Source: Peribacillus simplex
Lineage (GTDB): Bacteria; Bacillota; Bacilli; Bacillales; DSM-1321
Assembly: GCF_900156045.1 (NCBI RefSeq)
Contig: NZ_FTMX01000003.1
Span: 186,001-250,000, forward strand
Reading direction: 5' to 3'
DNA: 64,000 nucleotides
Of this stretch, positions 34,056 through 49,105 are shown piece by piece (within the stretch, counting starts at the first letter, position 1; each line of letters begins with the position of its first letter). The position numbers and the translations under genes were made by a program. The notes below the pieces were generated by a model. That model was not told where the DNA came from, ran no database searches, and saw only the letters and a program-made list of their open reading frames with translations.

Positions 34056-35336
34056 ATGAATAAAAAATATTTTGATACCAGCTTTAGTATCCTACAGTGG
34101 TTTGTGTTTCTATTAGCAAATGCAATTGCATTGCCTATCATCATCGGTGGCATATTCCATTTATCAATAGAAGATATCTCAACATTAATGCAGCGAACTT
34201 TTTTTATTGTGGGAGTAAGTTCATTTATACAAGCATGGTTTGGACATCGCTACCCCATTGCGGATGGTCCAGCCGGTTCATGGGTAAGTATATTTGTCAT
34301 ATTGGGACAAGTAGGTATGAATCAGGGACAGAGTGCAAAAGATGTATTACAACTTTTAGAAGGTGGATTAATTATTGCGGGTATATTACTCTTTATTCTT
34401 GGTATAACAGGGCTTGTGCATCGAATACTACGTTTATTTACACCTTTGGTTACAGGAACTTTTCTTTTAATCTTAGCTCTTCAGCTTAGTGGTGTGTTAC
34501 TAAAAGGAATGATGGGATTGCAAGGAACTGTAACTCATCCTGATTATACAACAGCTACTATTGCGCTCTTTGTTTTTGCCATCATTACTTTCTTATCAAT
34601 TAAAGGGAAAGGATGGATGAAAAGTTACGCTGTGTTACTTGGAATTTCATGTGGTTGGCTTTTGTTTGCTGTATTAGGAAAATCGTCTCATATGCCTTCA
34701 CACACACCATTAGTTAAGTTACCAGAGATATTTGCTTGGGGCATGCCTAGATTCGATATTGGAATGACTCTAACTGCAACTTTATTTACATTTCTTTTAG
34801 TTGCAAATACGATCGCCGCCATTTCGGCTGTAAAACAAGTGGCTCCGTTATACAAAGAAAATGAAAAGCAAACACTGAACCGTGGTGTATGGGCCGGAGG
34901 TATATCACATGTTATTTCGTCGTTATTCTCTACAATTGGAATTGTACCATTACCTGCATCAGCAGGATTTATTCAACTAACAGGACAAAAAAAAGTGAAG
35001 ACGTTCCTTATAGCAAGTCTTATATTAGCAGGAATTTCTTTTATCCCCTTAATTGTAAGCTTTATATCCTTGCTGCCAGGTCCTATTGCTAATGCCGCAC
35101 TTTTAGCAACATTTGTCCAAATGATAGGAATTTCATTTCAATCGATTTTACGTGAAGAATTAAATCAACGTCGATTAACTATATTAGGAATTACATTATT
35201 AATCAGTTTGGGAATCATGTTCCTTCCAGAAAGTGCATTTAGCGGAATTCCTTCTTCCTTACAATATGTTTTAAGTAATGGTTTACTCGTGGGTACCATG
35301 ATTGTCATTCTACTGGAACAGTTTTGGAAAGAGTAA
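34056..35336 (+). CDS. NCS2-family (uracil/xanthine-type) permease
   Basis: A 426-residue membrane transporter with about 13-14 hydrophobic segments. NCS2 features: the early QWFVFLLANAIALPIIIGGIF helix, the ADGPAGSW segment, and the later TGQKKVKTF and GPIANAALLATF elements. The family moves uracil, xanthine, urate or similar ring compounds with protons. Its place after cynS may reflect import of a nitrogen compound whose breakdown yields cyanate, but that is speculative. Composition is AT-rich, as in the three genes before it. A good AAAGGAG ribosome site precedes the ATG. Confidence 0.85.
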   Translation: MNKKYFDTSFSILQWFVFLLANAIALPIIIGGIFHLSIEDISTLMQRTFFIVGVSSFIQAWFGHRYPIADGPAGSWVSIFVILGQVGMNQGQSAKDVLQLLEGGLIIAGILLFILGITGLVHRILRLFTPLVTGTFLLILALQLSGVLLKGMMGLQGTVTHPDYTTATIALFVFAIITFLSIKGKGWMKSYAVLLGISCGWLLFAVLGKSSHMPSHTPLVKLPEIFAWGMPRFDIGMTLTATLFTFLLVANTIAAISAVKQVAPLYKENEKQTLNRGVWAGGISHVISSLFSTIGIVPLPASAGFIQLTGQKKVKTFLIASLILAGISFIPLIVSFISLLPGPIANAALLATFVQMIGISFQSILREELNQRRLTILGITLLISLGIMFLPESAFSGIPSSLQYVLSNGLLVGTMIVILLEQFWKE

Positions 35337-35395
35337 AGTATTTATATACTTATTTATAAAAAGAAGTATTAGATGGATTTAATAATAGTAAAAGA

Positions 35396-35428
35396 AGCAT
35401 ATGTTGGCCAAAACGGCCATCTTATGCT
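35396..35428. repeat. Imperfect inverted repeat between permease and ssrA
   Basis: AGCATA...TTGGCC faces GGCCA...TATGCT around AAAAC. Its T-richer side faces the minus strand, so it may be a second terminator after ssrA; the T-run is poor. Confidence 0.5.
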
Positions 35429-35440
35429 CCTTAAAAACCA

Positions 35441-35471
35441 AATAAAAAACCACCAATATATGTATTGGTGG
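35441..35471 (-). terminator. Intrinsic terminator of ssrA overlapping the encoded CCA end
   Basis: On the minus strand CCACCAAT, then a six-base loop, ATTGGTGG and a T-run. The left arm includes the CCA end of mature tmRNA. Confidence 0.82.
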
Positions 35472-35827
35472 AGACGGTGGGAGTCGAACCCACGTCCAGA
35501 CATAACGGCACTTAAGCTTCTACGAGTGTAGTCGATATATTCGCATTTCGCGAACTCATTAGCCTATCGACAGGCGGCAGAGCAGCTAGTCTGATTGGTC
35601 TCTTCCTTCATCCTCAGACGGTGGATTCCGGCGTATCCCACTTAGAGTGAGTCCCTTACCCTACCACGTGGGCCATGGAGGGAGGAACAGCTATCGACTG
35701 TTATTAAGCAGCGAAAGCTAGGTTGTTGTTTTGTTTGCCAGTTATAGGCGTTGACGTTTTAACGAGGCCGATCCCCTCGACTCGCAACTTAAGCTCGAAC
35801 TATCCCTGTCGAATCCGTAACGTCCCC
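35466..35827 (-). ncRNA. ssrA: Transfer-messenger RNA (tmRNA)
   Basis: Rescues stalled ribosomes together with SmpB, which is encoded just upstream. The tRNA-like ends are clear: 5' GGGGACG pairs with 3' CGTCTCC, followed by ACCA with encoded CCA; the T-arm GTGGGTTCGACTCCCAC is intact. The tag reading frame is at 35704-35739 and encodes GKQNNNLAFAA followed by TAA, so the degradation tag is Ala plus these eleven residues. Mature length about 362 bases, as in other Bacillus. The promoter lies about 75 bases upstream, so the 5' end is probably made by RNase P. Confidence 0.96.
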
Positions 35828-35903
35828 ATGATTGAAATGGAGCGTACGAGAGAAGAATAGTCAGCAAGTTGGCTGATATTCAATTGTCATCGGTACAGGA
35901 TTA

Positions 35904-35931
35904 ATTATAACAGATTGGTTCAAAAAATCAA
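35904..35931 (-). promoter_or_regulatory. Promoter of ssrA
   Basis: On the minus strand, TTGATT (35926-35931), 16-base spacer, TATAAT (35904-35909). Confidence 0.65.
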
Positions 35932-35950
35932 TTGTAAGGTCTTGGCAGTT

Positions 35951-36418
35951 TTACATCTTCTGCCGATCACGGAAAGCACGTTCAATATCACGCTTCGCTT
36001 CCTTCTTCTTCAGGTCATCACGCTTGTCATATTGTTTCTTCCCTTTACCCAGTCCGATTAAAACTTTGGCAAAGCCATTCTTTAAATACATTTTCAAAGG
36101 GACGATAGTGTAACCTGTTTCCTTTGTTACACCGATCAGTTTACTGATTTCTTTCTTATGCAAAAGAAGCTTCCGTGTCCGCAACGGGTCATGGTTAAAC
36201 TGGTTTCCCTGCTCATATGGGCTAACGTGCATATTATGAAGATAAATTTCACCATTTTCTATTTTAGCAAAGGCATCCTTCAAATTCACTCTGGCCGCAC
36301 GGATTGCTTTGATTTCAGTCCCTTTTAAAACGATTCCCGCTTCAAATGTTTGTTCAATAAAGAAATCATGATAAGCTTTTTTATTTTGTGCTAGTTGTTT
36401 ACCTGAGCCTTTTGGCAT
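35951..36418 (-). CDS. smpB: SsrA-binding protein SmpB
   Basis: A 155-residue RNA-binding protein that delivers tmRNA to stalled ribosomes. Conserved elements: [31 protein letters not shown] at the N terminus, [28 protein letters not shown], and the basic tail [19 protein letters not shown], which mimics the missing codon-anticodon arm. It lies just upstream of ssrA and downstream of rnr on the same strand, the usual Firmicute order. Confidence 0.97.
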   Translation of the reverse strand: MPKGSGKQLAQNKKAYHDFFIEQTFEAGIVLKGTEIKAIRAARVNLKDAFAKIENGEIYLHNMHVSPYEQGNQFNHDPLRTRKLLLHKKEISKLIGVTKETGYTIVPLKMYLKNGFAKVLIGLGKGKKQYDKRDDLKKKEAKRDIERAFRDRQKM

Positions 36419-36485
36419 CTAACTCTCCCCTTTTTACATCCAATCGCGGCGAGAGGATGAAATGATCATCCCCCCGCCTCAATCT

Positions 36486-38843
36486 TTATCTCTTTTTTGG
36501 TTTTCTCTTGCGCTTGGCAGCTGGCGCATTTTCAAAGAATTTTTTCTTCTTTTTCGGTTTTCTTCCAGGGGAAGGCGAATCTCCATTACGGCCGCCGCCT
36601 TTTCCTTCATTACGTCCCCCATTGCCGCCTCGGCCGCGTTTGCGTTCACCTGAATTGGCCTTGAATATTTTCTTCTCGCCAGATGGACGCGGACGGCTTA
36701 CCTTCATGCCGATAATTTCAAAATCGATGGCGCGCTCCTCTTTATTGACGTTGGAAACACGTACGTCGATCTCATCGCCAATCCGGAACACATTACCGGT
36801 ACGCTCCCCGATCATTGCAAGCTGACGCTCATCGAAGCGGTAATAATCATCCGTCATGAAGCTGACATGGACAAGTCCTTCAATGGTGTTCGGCAACTCG
36901 ACGAACATCCCGAAATTCGTAACCGAACCAATGATCCCGGTATACTCTTCGCCGATTTTATCCAGCATATATTCCGCTTTCTTCAGATCATCCGTTTCCC
37001 GTTCAGCATCGACCGAGCGACGTTCACGTTTCGATGTATGATCGGCAATTTCAGGTAAATTGGCATTCCATTTCTCCTTCGTGGCTTCATCCATTTTACC
37101 TTCCACCAAGTAGGTCCTGATCAACCTGTGCACGATCAAATCCGGGTAACGGCGAATCGGCGAGGTGAAATGTGTATAAAACTCAGCAGATAATCCAAAG
37201 TGACCTAAGCTCTCCGGATCATATTTCGCCTGTTGCATGGAACGAAGCATGACGGTTGAAATGACCGTTTCTTCCGGTTTACCGGCAACTGCCTCGATGA
37301 TTTCCTGTAACGCCTTAGGATGGACGTCATTGGCCGATCCCCGTACAATATATCCGAAATTCGTAATGAATTCGAAGAAACGCTGCAGTTTTTCCGGCTT
37401 TGGATCTTCATGAATACGGTAGATGAACGGAACGTCAAGACGGTGGAAATGCTCTGCAACGGTTTCATTAGCCGCTAGCATGAACTCTTCAATCAGCTTT
37501 TCCGCTACCGACCTTTCACGTAAAACCACATCAGTCGGATGGCCCTCTTCATCAACGATGACTCTCGCTTCATTGAAATCAAAGTCGATCGCACCGCGGT
37601 TCATCCGGTTTTTACGAAGGATGGCCGCTAACTTCTCCATGTCCTGGAACATTGGCACCAACGCTTCATAGCGTTCGAGCTGTTCTTCATCTTTATCCAC
37701 AAGGATTTTGTTCACATTGCCATATGTCATACGTTCCGTCGTCTTAATGACACTTTCAAAAATCTCATGATTGACGACTTTGCCATCTGGCGTGATTTCC
37801 ATTTCACAAGATAGTGTAAAACGATCGACTTGCGGGTTCAAGGAACAAATGCCATTCGATAAACGATGCGGGATCATTGGAATGACCCTGTCCACCAAAT
37901 ATACGCTCGTCCCTCTTTCCAAAGCTTCCTTATCTATTGGAGATCCTTCCTTCACATAATGGCTGACATCAGCAATATGAACACCCAGCTTGTAATTGCC
38001 ATTTTCAAGTTTAGAAACAGTGACGGCATCATCCAGGTCCTTTGCATCCGCTCCATCAATCGTGACCAAAACATCATTGCGCAAATCCCTGCGGCTGCCA
38101 ATTTCACTTTCTTGAATGGTATCCGAAACGGCATTGGCTTGCTCCATTACGTCTTCAGGGAACTCCATCGGCAAACCATATTTATGGATCACGGAAAGAA
38201 TATCCACACCAGGGTCATTTTTATGCCCCAGAATCTCAATGACTTCGCCTTCAGCACTTATGCGACCTTCAGGATAGGAAGTGAGCTTGACGACAACCTT
38301 ATGGCCCTCTACCGCTCCATGTGAAGCGTGCTGTGGGATGAAGATATCGCTTGCGATCTTTTTATCATCGGGGATGACGAAACCAAAACTTTTGCTTTCG
38401 GAGTATGTACCGACCACTTGTGTAATTCCGCGTTCAAGTATTCTGATGACCGTGCCTTCTTGCCTTGAGCCCGATGTTTCCGAAGATACTCGTACCATGA
38501 CGACATCTCCATGCATCGCTGTGCCCGTTTCATTTGGCGGAATGAAAATATCATCCATTCCCGGGTTATCGTCAGGTGTCACAAAAGCGAATCCCTTTGC
38601 ATGTCCCGTTAATTTACCGCGGAACAAATTCATTTTTTGCGGCAGGCCGTAACGATTGCTCCTCGTTCTGACCACCAATCCCTTTTCTTCCATCTTCACT
38701 AAAGCCTTAACGAAATTCTTGAAATCTGCCGAGTCTTCGATTTTCAAAGCCTCTTCCAGTTCTTGTACCGTTAATGGCTTATACGCTTCATCCGTCATGT
38801 ATGTCAGAAGCTTATTAATATGTTCTTGAATGTTATCTTCCAT
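36486..38843 (-). CDS. rnr: Ribonuclease R
   Basis: A 785-residue 3'-to-5' exoribonuclease that degrades structured RNA and takes part in tmRNA-directed mRNA decay. Domains: an N-terminal helix-turn-helix-like segment (1-65), two cold-shock/OB domains (about 70-220), the RNB catalytic domain with [12 protein letters not shown] (acidic magnesium-binding residues) and [18 protein letters not shown], and an S1 domain (about 630-710, [24 protein letters not shown]). The long tail is rich in Lys, Arg and Gly and ends KRKRKPKKR, useful for RNA binding. It has a GGAGGGTTTTC ribosome site. Confidence 0.96.
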   Translation of the reverse strand: MEDNIQEHINKLLTYMTDEAYKPLTVQELEEALKIEDSADFKNFVKALVKMEEKGLVVRTRSNRYGLPQKMNLFRGKLTGHAKGFAFVTPDDNPGMDDIFIPPNETGTAMHGDVVMVRVSSETSGSRQEGTVIRILERGITQVVGTYSESKSFGFVIPDDKKIASDIFIPQHASHGAVEGHKVVVKLTSYPEGRISAEGEVIEILGHKNDPGVDILSVIHKYGLPMEFPEDVMEQANAVSDTIQESEIGSRRDLRNDVLVTIDGADAKDLDDAVTVSKLENGNYKLGVHIADVSHYVKEGSPIDKEALERGTSVYLVDRVIPMIPHRLSNGICSLNPQVDRFTLSCEMEITPDGKVVNHEIFESVIKTTERMTYGNVNKILVDKDEEQLERYEALVPMFQDMEKLAAILRKNRMNRGAIDFDFNEARVIVDEEGHPTDVVLRERSVAEKLIEEFMLAANETVAEHFHRLDVPFIYRIHEDPKPEKLQRFFEFITNFGYIVRGSANDVHPKALQEIIEAVAGKPEETVISTVMLRSMQQAKYDPESLGHFGLSAEFYTHFTSPIRRYPDLIVHRLIRTYLVEGKMDEATKEKWNANLPEIADHTSKRERRSVDAERETDDLKKAEYMLDKIGEEYTGIIGSVTNFGMFVELPNTIEGLVHVSFMTDDYYRFDERQLAMIGERTGNVFRIGDEIDVRVSNVNKEERAIDFEIIGMKVSRPRPSGEKKIFKANSGERKRGRGGNGGRNEGKGGGRNGDSPSPGRKPKKKKKFFENAPAAKRKRKPKKR

Positions 38844-38876
38844 GAAAACCCTCCTATTCAGGGTATAATAAATTTG

Positions 38877-39623
38877 TTATTCGGACCAATCCAGACTTTC
38901 TAAAAATTCCAATACATCTTCATGCAACTGGTCTTTTTCTTTGTCAAGAGTTATGACATGGCCGGATTCTTCATACCACTTGATTCGTTTGACCGGTGAT
39001 TCTATGGAATCAATAATAATATCGGCACTTTTTGGATTGATAACATCATCATGCCGGCCCTGCACGACAAATGTCGGAGCGTAAATAAGGTCGACGTGCT
39101 CACGTACATCCGTTATCAATCCCTGAAGGGCTTTCAATGTATTCATCGGTTTATCAGCAAGGAGGTCCATTTCAAGCTCTATTTGCTCTTGAGTTTTACC
39201 TTCATACTTCTTAAATTCTCTGGCGTACTCCAATACTCCTTTAAACATCATTTCTTCACTTTTGATATGCATAGGCGCACACATTGATACGATACCCTTT
39301 ATAGGTACAGTGTAACCTAATTTAAGAGAAAATACGCCTCCTAATGAGAGTCCTGCAACAGCAATTTCTTCATGGCCTTTGCTTTTCAGAAAATCATAGG
39401 CCATCATGACATCTTTCCACCAATCTTCCGGACCTGTTTTCACCAGCTCCTCTGGGGGAACGCCATGCCCTTTATAGTGCGGGGCATGGCAGGTGTATCC
39501 CTGTTTCTCCAAATAACGGCCCAGCATCCGTACATCCGCCGAATTCCCCGTAAATCCATGTAAAAGTAAGACAGCCCTTTTTCCGCCTTCAAAAGTAAAG
39601 GGCTGCTGCAGCTTGATTTTCAT
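38877..39623 (-). CDS. est: Carboxylesterase (Est/YvaK type)
   Basis: A 248-residue alpha/beta hydrolase. The oxyanion element is [13 protein letters not shown], the nucleophile Ser is in GLSLGG, the acid is in VQGRHDDVI, and the catalytic His is in [10 protein letters not shown]. It is close to Geobacillus Est30 and B. subtilis YvaK, which hydrolyse short acyl esters; the natural substrate is unclear. Conserved position between secG and rnr suggests one transcript, although a terminator lies after secG. Confidence 0.92.
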   Translation of the reverse strand: MKIKLQQPFTFEGGKRAVLLLHGFTGNSADVRMLGRYLEKQGYTCHAPHYKGHGVPPEELVKTGPEDWWKDVMMAYDFLKSKGHEEIAVAGLSLGGVFSLKLGYTVPIKGIVSMCAPMHIKSEEMMFKGVLEYAREFKKYEGKTQEQIELEMDLLADKPMNTLKALQGLITDVREHVDLIYAPTFVVQGRHDDVINPKSADIIIDSIESPVKRIKWYEESGHVITLDKEKDQLHEDVLEFLESLDWSE

Positions 39624-39721
39624 GACTTCAAACTCCTTTATCGGTAAATAAAATGAAAAAAATCCCTATCTTATAATTAAGTACTAAAATCACTATATCT
39701 ATTCATGCAACTATTGTGCAA

Positions 39722-39749
39722 AGAAAAAAGCCTAGCTAATTAGCTAGAC
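39722..39749 (-). terminator. Intrinsic terminator after secG
   Basis: Palindromic CTAGCTAATTAGCTAG stem followed by a T-run on the minus strand. Confidence 0.78.
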
Positions 39750-39763
39750 TCATTTTTGATCCA

Positions 39764-39997
39764 TTACACATCAAAGAAAGCAACAAGTAAAGTTAAAGCA
39801 AAGAAAAAAATCGCCAATACTATCGTTGCACGATGTAAAATCAGGTCCAAACCGCGTGCCTTTTGCTTTCCGAATAGCTGCTCAGCACCGCCGGCAATCG
39901 CACCGGATAAACCTGCACTCTTACCTGATTGAAGCAATACCGTCACAATGAGGGCGATACTGACAATCACTAAAAGCGTTATGAGAAATGCATGCAT
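39764..39997 (-). CDS. secG: Protein translocase subunit SecG
   Basis: A 77-residue membrane subunit of the SecYEG channel. Two helices (residues about 2-22 and 53-75) flank the conserved loop [23 protein letters not shown]. The start is the ATG at 39997, with a textbook AGGAGGTG site before it; an in-frame extension upstream gives an implausible 23-residue prefix. Length equals the B. subtilis protein to within one residue. Confidence 0.95.
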   Translation of the reverse strand: MHAFLITLLVIVSIALIVTVLLQSGKSAGLSGAIAGGAEQLFGKQKARGLDLILHRATIVLAIFFFALTLLVAFFDV

Positions 39998-40173
39998 GCA
40001 ATTACACCTCCTGAAAAACCAATAAACAATTACTTTAACTTTACCACACCCAATAAATATCCACAATCTTTGTTATACTATGATGGTAAGAATTCCTAAA
40101 AACCCATAGTCATTTATTTCTTTTTGAAACAAAGTTTGAGATAATTTCAATAAATAGAGAAAGAGGTGTCAAC

Positions 40174-40716
40174 ATGTTTAAGTCCATACTTCGGATTCTT
40201 GATCTCCTGACCATCCTATTCTCGGCGGTTGCCGGCTATTCTTTATGGACAGGCGGTAGCAATTTTATCAGTGTCCTATTAATTATCCTATCACCGCTTT
40301 TATTGCTGCTGGCAAAGTATCACGGAAATCGATACTTATTATTTGCTGCATATATCACGACAACCGTTTATTTTACTGCTATTATTTATAATGGACTTTC
40401 CAATAGCGGTACCGACTTTTTCCAAGCCAGCTTCAATGTCCTCCTGATCGGGGCGGCAGCCGCCTTGCTGAGCGTCATAGCAGCGGTCATTGGGTTTGGG
40501 ACCAATACTCTTACGATTCTTTGGTTATCGTTTCACGCCCTTGTCACATTCGAGACATTCAGGATGTCATCTGGTTTCCTTTCGAACTTTTGGTCTGATC
40601 CCGTCGTGGAAACAGCAGTTCGTAATGATTATCCATTTTTATTGATGGTCGTCTGGATTGGCTTATTCCTTGATAAATATCAAAGTGAATTAACAAGGGA
40701 TTACTTATCACGATAA
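40174..40716 (+). CDS. Membrane protein of unknown function, five to six helices
   Basis: I do not recognise a family. The 180-residue protein is mostly hydrophobic, with segments near residues 8-25, 30-46, 52-72, 85-105, 108-125 and 150-166, short loops, and a charged C-terminal end (DKYQSELTRDYLSR). A clear AAAGAGGTG ribosome site supports translation. It is divergent from secG and 54 bases before a D,D-carboxypeptidase-like lipoprotein gene, so the two may share a transcript and act at the envelope. Confidence 0.75.
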   Translation: MFKSILRILDLLTILFSAVAGYSLWTGGSNFISVLLIILSPLLLLLAKYHGNRYLLFAAYITTTVYFTAIIYNGLSNSGTDFFQASFNVLLIGAAAALLSVIAAVIGFGTNTLTILWLSFHALVTFETFRMSSGFLSNFWSDPVVETAVRNDYPFLLMVVWIGLFLDKYQSELTRDYLSR

Positions 40717-40770
40717 TTTTTAAAACTACTTTTATTGGAAATCTTATATTAAAAGCAAGGGGCCTTTCAT

Positions 40771-41613
40771 ATGTTAAAACCTATATTTGCAGCAACCGCT
40801 CTATCATCTTTCATTCTGATGGCTGGCTGTTCATCCGACCTGACAAGCGATCATGAAAAAGAGCAAAAAGAAGAACAACCGAGCTCCCAGGATACAGATA
40901 CGGATACGGAGACAGAGACAGAAGCCGACAAGAATGATGATTCAAAAGAATCGGCCCAACGCCAGGTGGAAGTTGATGAAGCGGCTAAACCGGCACAGGC
41001 TGGCCTTCAGACGTTAGCCCATCCGGAAGACATACCTGTACTTGTCAATAAACAATACAGCCTGCCTGAAGATTATAAACCTGATGACCTTATCTACCCA
41101 AAAGTGGATTTCATCTTTCAAGATAAAATCGAAAAAAGAATGATGCGTGAAGAAGCGGGGAAAGCTCTTGAAGTAATGTTCCAGGCTGCCGAGAAAGACA
41201 ACATGCACTTTGCCGGCGTTTCCGCTTACCGCTCACACCAAACACAAATCACGGTCTTTAATAACTATGTGGCTAAGGACGGGGAAGAAAAAGCGAAAAC
41301 CTACAGCGCAATGCCTGGGACAAGCGAGCATGAAACGGGCCTGGCGATTGACGTCACGACCCACGACGGTGCATGCGCTGCCCAAGACTGCTTCGGTGAT
41401 ACGAATGAAGCGGCCTGGCTTGCTGAACATGCACATGAATACGGATTTATCATCCGCTACCCTGAAGGCAAGGAAAACATCACAGGGTATAAATACGAAC
41501 CATGGCACATCCGTTATGTTGGTGTCGCTACCGCAACTGAAATCTTTGAAGCGAAGATTTCATTGGAAGAATACTATAATGCCGTACCAGTGGAAGCTGT
41601 ATCGAATAAATAA
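40771..41613 (+). CDS. M15-family D,D-carboxypeptidase-like lipoprotein (VanY/DdcY type)
   Basis: A 280-residue lipoprotein that should trim D-alanyl-D-alanine from peptidoglycan stem peptides. The signal peptide ends in a lipobox with Cys20 (LMAGC). A long Glu/Asp/Thr-rich linker (TDTDTETETEADKNDD) spans residues about 45-60. The catalytic domain has the M15B motifs SAYRSHQTQ, SEHETGLAID (zinc His and Asp) and EPWHIRYVG (third zinc ligand His and catalytic Glu region). The ribosome site is AAGGGG. Vancomycin-type D,D-peptidase homologues in ordinary Bacillus are wall-maturation enzymes, and nothing here (no vanS/R/H/A/X) points to resistance. Confidence 0.9.
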   Translation: MLKPIFAATALSSFILMAGCSSDLTSDHEKEQKEEQPSSQDTDTDTETETEADKNDDSKESAQRQVEVDEAAKPAQAGLQTLAHPEDIPVLVNKQYSLPEDYKPDDLIYPKVDFIFQDKIEKRMMREEAGKALEVMFQAAEKDNMHFAGVSAYRSHQTQITVFNNYVAKDGEEKAKTYSAMPGTSEHETGLAIDVTTHDGACAAQDCFGDTNEAAWLAEHAHEYGFIIRYPEGKENITGYKYEPWHIRYVGVATATEIFEAKISLEEYYNAVPVEAVSNK

Positions 41614-41645
41614 AAAAAGGTGCCCGGATGCGGCACCTTTTTTTA
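41612..41645 (+). terminator. Intrinsic terminator of the M15 peptidase gene
   Basis: Stem AAAGGTGCC/GGCACCTTT around CGGATGC, then T's. Confidence 0.9.
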
Positions 41646-41666
41646 TTAATCAAACGTTTGATTAAT
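41645..41666. promoter_or_regulatory. Perfect 22-base palindrome, operator-like
   Basis: Left half ATTAATCAAAC, right half its exact reverse complement, with no spacer. It lies between two convergent terminators and has no adjacent promoter. Symmetry and length resemble TetR-family operators. It could also simply be a fold extending the terminator. Confidence 0.45.
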
Positions 41667-41724
41667 TTCTTTTATCAGCCCTGATCCAAGCGGAACCAGT
41701 GACTGGACGGCTAACGTTGTAAGC

Positions 41725-41766
41725 AAAAAAACTCCCATCCAATGTGAATTCTCACATTGAATGGGA
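41725..41766 (-). terminator. Intrinsic terminator of the glycolytic operon after eno
   Basis: Long stem CTCCCATCCAATGTGA with TCACATTGAATGGGAG (one G-U pair) around ATTC, and a T-run on the minus strand. Confidence 0.9.
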
Positions 41767-41826
41767 GGTGAAAAGAAATCACTATGCAGAACCCATCTTC
41801 TTGTCAGAAGCGGAATCCCAAAATAA

Positions 41827-43140
<1,314 letters not shown>

Positions 43141-43152
43141 CTATTCACAATT

Positions 43153-46673
<3,521 letters not shown>

Positions 46674-46769
46674 AATCCAAGAACCCCCTTAGATATTGTT
46701 ATCATATTTTTGATTCTTTTAGCCAAAAAGGGAGAGGGTAAATTTCCCAACTCCCCTTTTCTCTTTTTC

Positions 46770-46799
46770 ATTATAGTCGGTTTGCAGGAAATTATCCAA
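46770..46799 (-). promoter_or_regulatory. SigA-type promoter of pgk
   Basis: On the minus strand, TTGGAT (46794-46799), 18-base spacer and TATAAT (46770-46775), about 97 bases upstream of pgk. Confidence 0.65.
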
Positions 46800-46808
46800 A
46801 AACAAGAA

Positions 46809-46824
46809 ATGTAAACGCTTGACT
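46809..46824. promoter_or_regulatory. Near-cre site upstream of the pgk promoter
   Basis: ATGTAAACGCTTGACT has the cre core TGTAAACGCTT but misses the conserved C at position 14. It lies just upstream of the -35, where CcpA would activate rather than repress. Confidence 0.4.
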
Positions 46825-46878
46825 GATTAATGACTTACTAATAATATCATCTTCTGCCAAGTTTTTTTAGAGGTGTGA

Positions 46879-46910
46879 TAAAAAAAACCTCACCTTGGTG
46901 AGGTTTTTTT
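46879..46910 (-). terminator. Intrinsic terminator between gap and pgk
   Basis: AACCTCACC/GGTGAGGTT stem with a two-base loop and a T-run on the minus strand. It gives a short cggR-gap transcript and partial readthrough into pgk. Confidence 0.85.
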
Positions 46911-46920
46911 ATTATTCTAA

Positions 46921-47943
<1,023 letters not shown>

Positions 47944-47960
47944 TTAAGTTCGCAATTATA

Positions 47961-48995
47961 TTAAGGGGTGTAATTCCCCTGAATTAACTCTTGTGCCGCT
48001 GCTTCATCCGTGATCAAAACCGTTGATGAAGGTGCGCCTTTCATGTAGGAACGGATAGCCTTTGCTTTAGTTTTGCCACCTGCCACAGTTATCACTCGCT
48101 TTTCAGGGCTAAGGTCATCTAACTGGATGCCGACTGTCAAAACTTTATGAACAACTTTGCCGTTTTCATCGTAATAATAACCGAATGCCTCTCCTACAGC
48201 ATTTCCATCTAACAGCTTCTTTAACATTTCTGGCGATGAATTTCTTCTCTCTGCCATCGCCATGGCATCACCGATTCCATGAATGATCATATCGGCAGAT
48301 TTAATTTGGGATATCACTTCTTTAATTGCAGGTTCCTTCTGAAACGAAGCATACACCTCACCGCTTAATTGATCGGGTACATATAACACTCTGTATAAGG
48401 CCTGTGCCTTCTGTGCCATTTTTTCGACAATCGTATTGGCCTGATTCTGCACCGCTTCACCAATTCCCCCGCGGGCAGGGACAAATATCAATTTCTTCGA
48501 CGCTTCATCAGGTGACAACGAATTAGCCACTTCCGCCATTGTCGATCCGCCAGTAACCGCAATGATATTCTTTGAGTTCCATTCCCGTTTCATACGGTTT
48601 GCACAAGCTTTACCCAATTCTTTTTTCACCCATGGGGTCTCATCACAATTTCCTGAGACAATAATGACCTCATTCACTTGTAACAAATCCTGCAATTGCC
48701 GTTCCATTATGTCTATACCCATTACTTCACGCATTATTCCTTCTAACTTATCCAGGATTTCAATCCCTTCATCAGTCAGCGTCATGCCAGAACTGAATAT
48801 GTTAACCAGGTTCTGACTTTTCAGAAAATCAACCTCGCCTCTAAGCGTCCGTTCTGTCAAATTAAGGCTCACGGACAGACTGCGCCTTCCAACCGGCTGC
48901 ATCATTTTGATATAACGCAGGATATCATATCTTTTTTGCATAACCAGAAGGAAATCTGGTAATAATTTTCTTTGTACCTCGAGTAATGTACGCAT
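47961..48995 (-). CDS. cggR: Central glycolytic genes repressor CggR
   Basis: A 344-residue SorC/DeoR-type repressor of the cggR-gapA operon, released by fructose-1,6-bisphosphate. The N-terminal winged helix-turn-helix (GRRSLSVSLNLTERTLRGEVDFLKSQNLV, residues about 37-65) resembles that of B. subtilis CggR; the C-terminal sugar-binding domain has VTGGSTMAEVANSL and VTVAGGKTKAKAI-type elements. The start ATG has TAGGAG eight bases before it. Its own operator lies in the leader 28-63 bases upstream, so it represses itself and gapA. Confidence 0.96.
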   Translation of the reverse strand: MRTLLEVQRKLLPDFLLVMQKRYDILRYIKMMQPVGRRSLSVSLNLTERTLRGEVDFLKSQNLVNIFSSGMTLTDEGIEILDKLEGIMREVMGIDIMERQLQDLLQVNEVIIVSGNCDETPWVKKELGKACANRMKREWNSKNIIAVTGGSTMAEVANSLSPDEASKKLIFVPARGGIGEAVQNQANTIVEKMAQKAQALYRVLYVPDQLSGEVYASFQKEPAIKEVISQIKSADMIIHGIGDAMAMAERRNSSPEMLKKLLDGNAVGEAFGYYYDENGKVVHKVLTVGIQLDDLSPEKRVITVAGGKTKAKAIRSYMKGAPSSTVLITDEAAAQELIQGNYTP

Positions 48996-49022
48996 ATTTA
49001 AAACTCCTAAAAAGTTAAGTTG

Positions 49023-49058
49023 GACATTTAATGTCCCGCGTAGTCATTTTCTGTCCCA
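49023..49058 (-). promoter_or_regulatory. CggR operator
   Basis: Read on the minus strand: TGGGAC, 6 bases, TGAC, 4 bases, CGGGAC, 6 bases, TGTC. This reproduces the spacing of the B. subtilis operator (CGGGAC-N6-TGTC-N4-CGGGAC-N6-TGTC) with two base changes, and it lies between promoter and cggR start. Confidence 0.93.
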
Positions 49059-49066
49059 CTTAAAAC

Positions 49067-49105
49067 AAAAAAATATTCCTGCTACATATTTTATTCTAGC
49101 AGGAA
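49067..49105 (-). terminator. Intrinsic terminator of the rpoN operon
   Basis: TTCCTGCTA/TAGCAGGAA stem followed by a T-run on the minus strand. It overlaps the cggR promoter -10. Confidence 0.83.

Noticed and set aside
40771..41613. Glycopeptide-resistance VanY
   Set aside because: No van regulatory or ligase genes are adjacent. Lipoprotein M15 carboxypeptidases are common wall-maturation enzymes in Bacillus.
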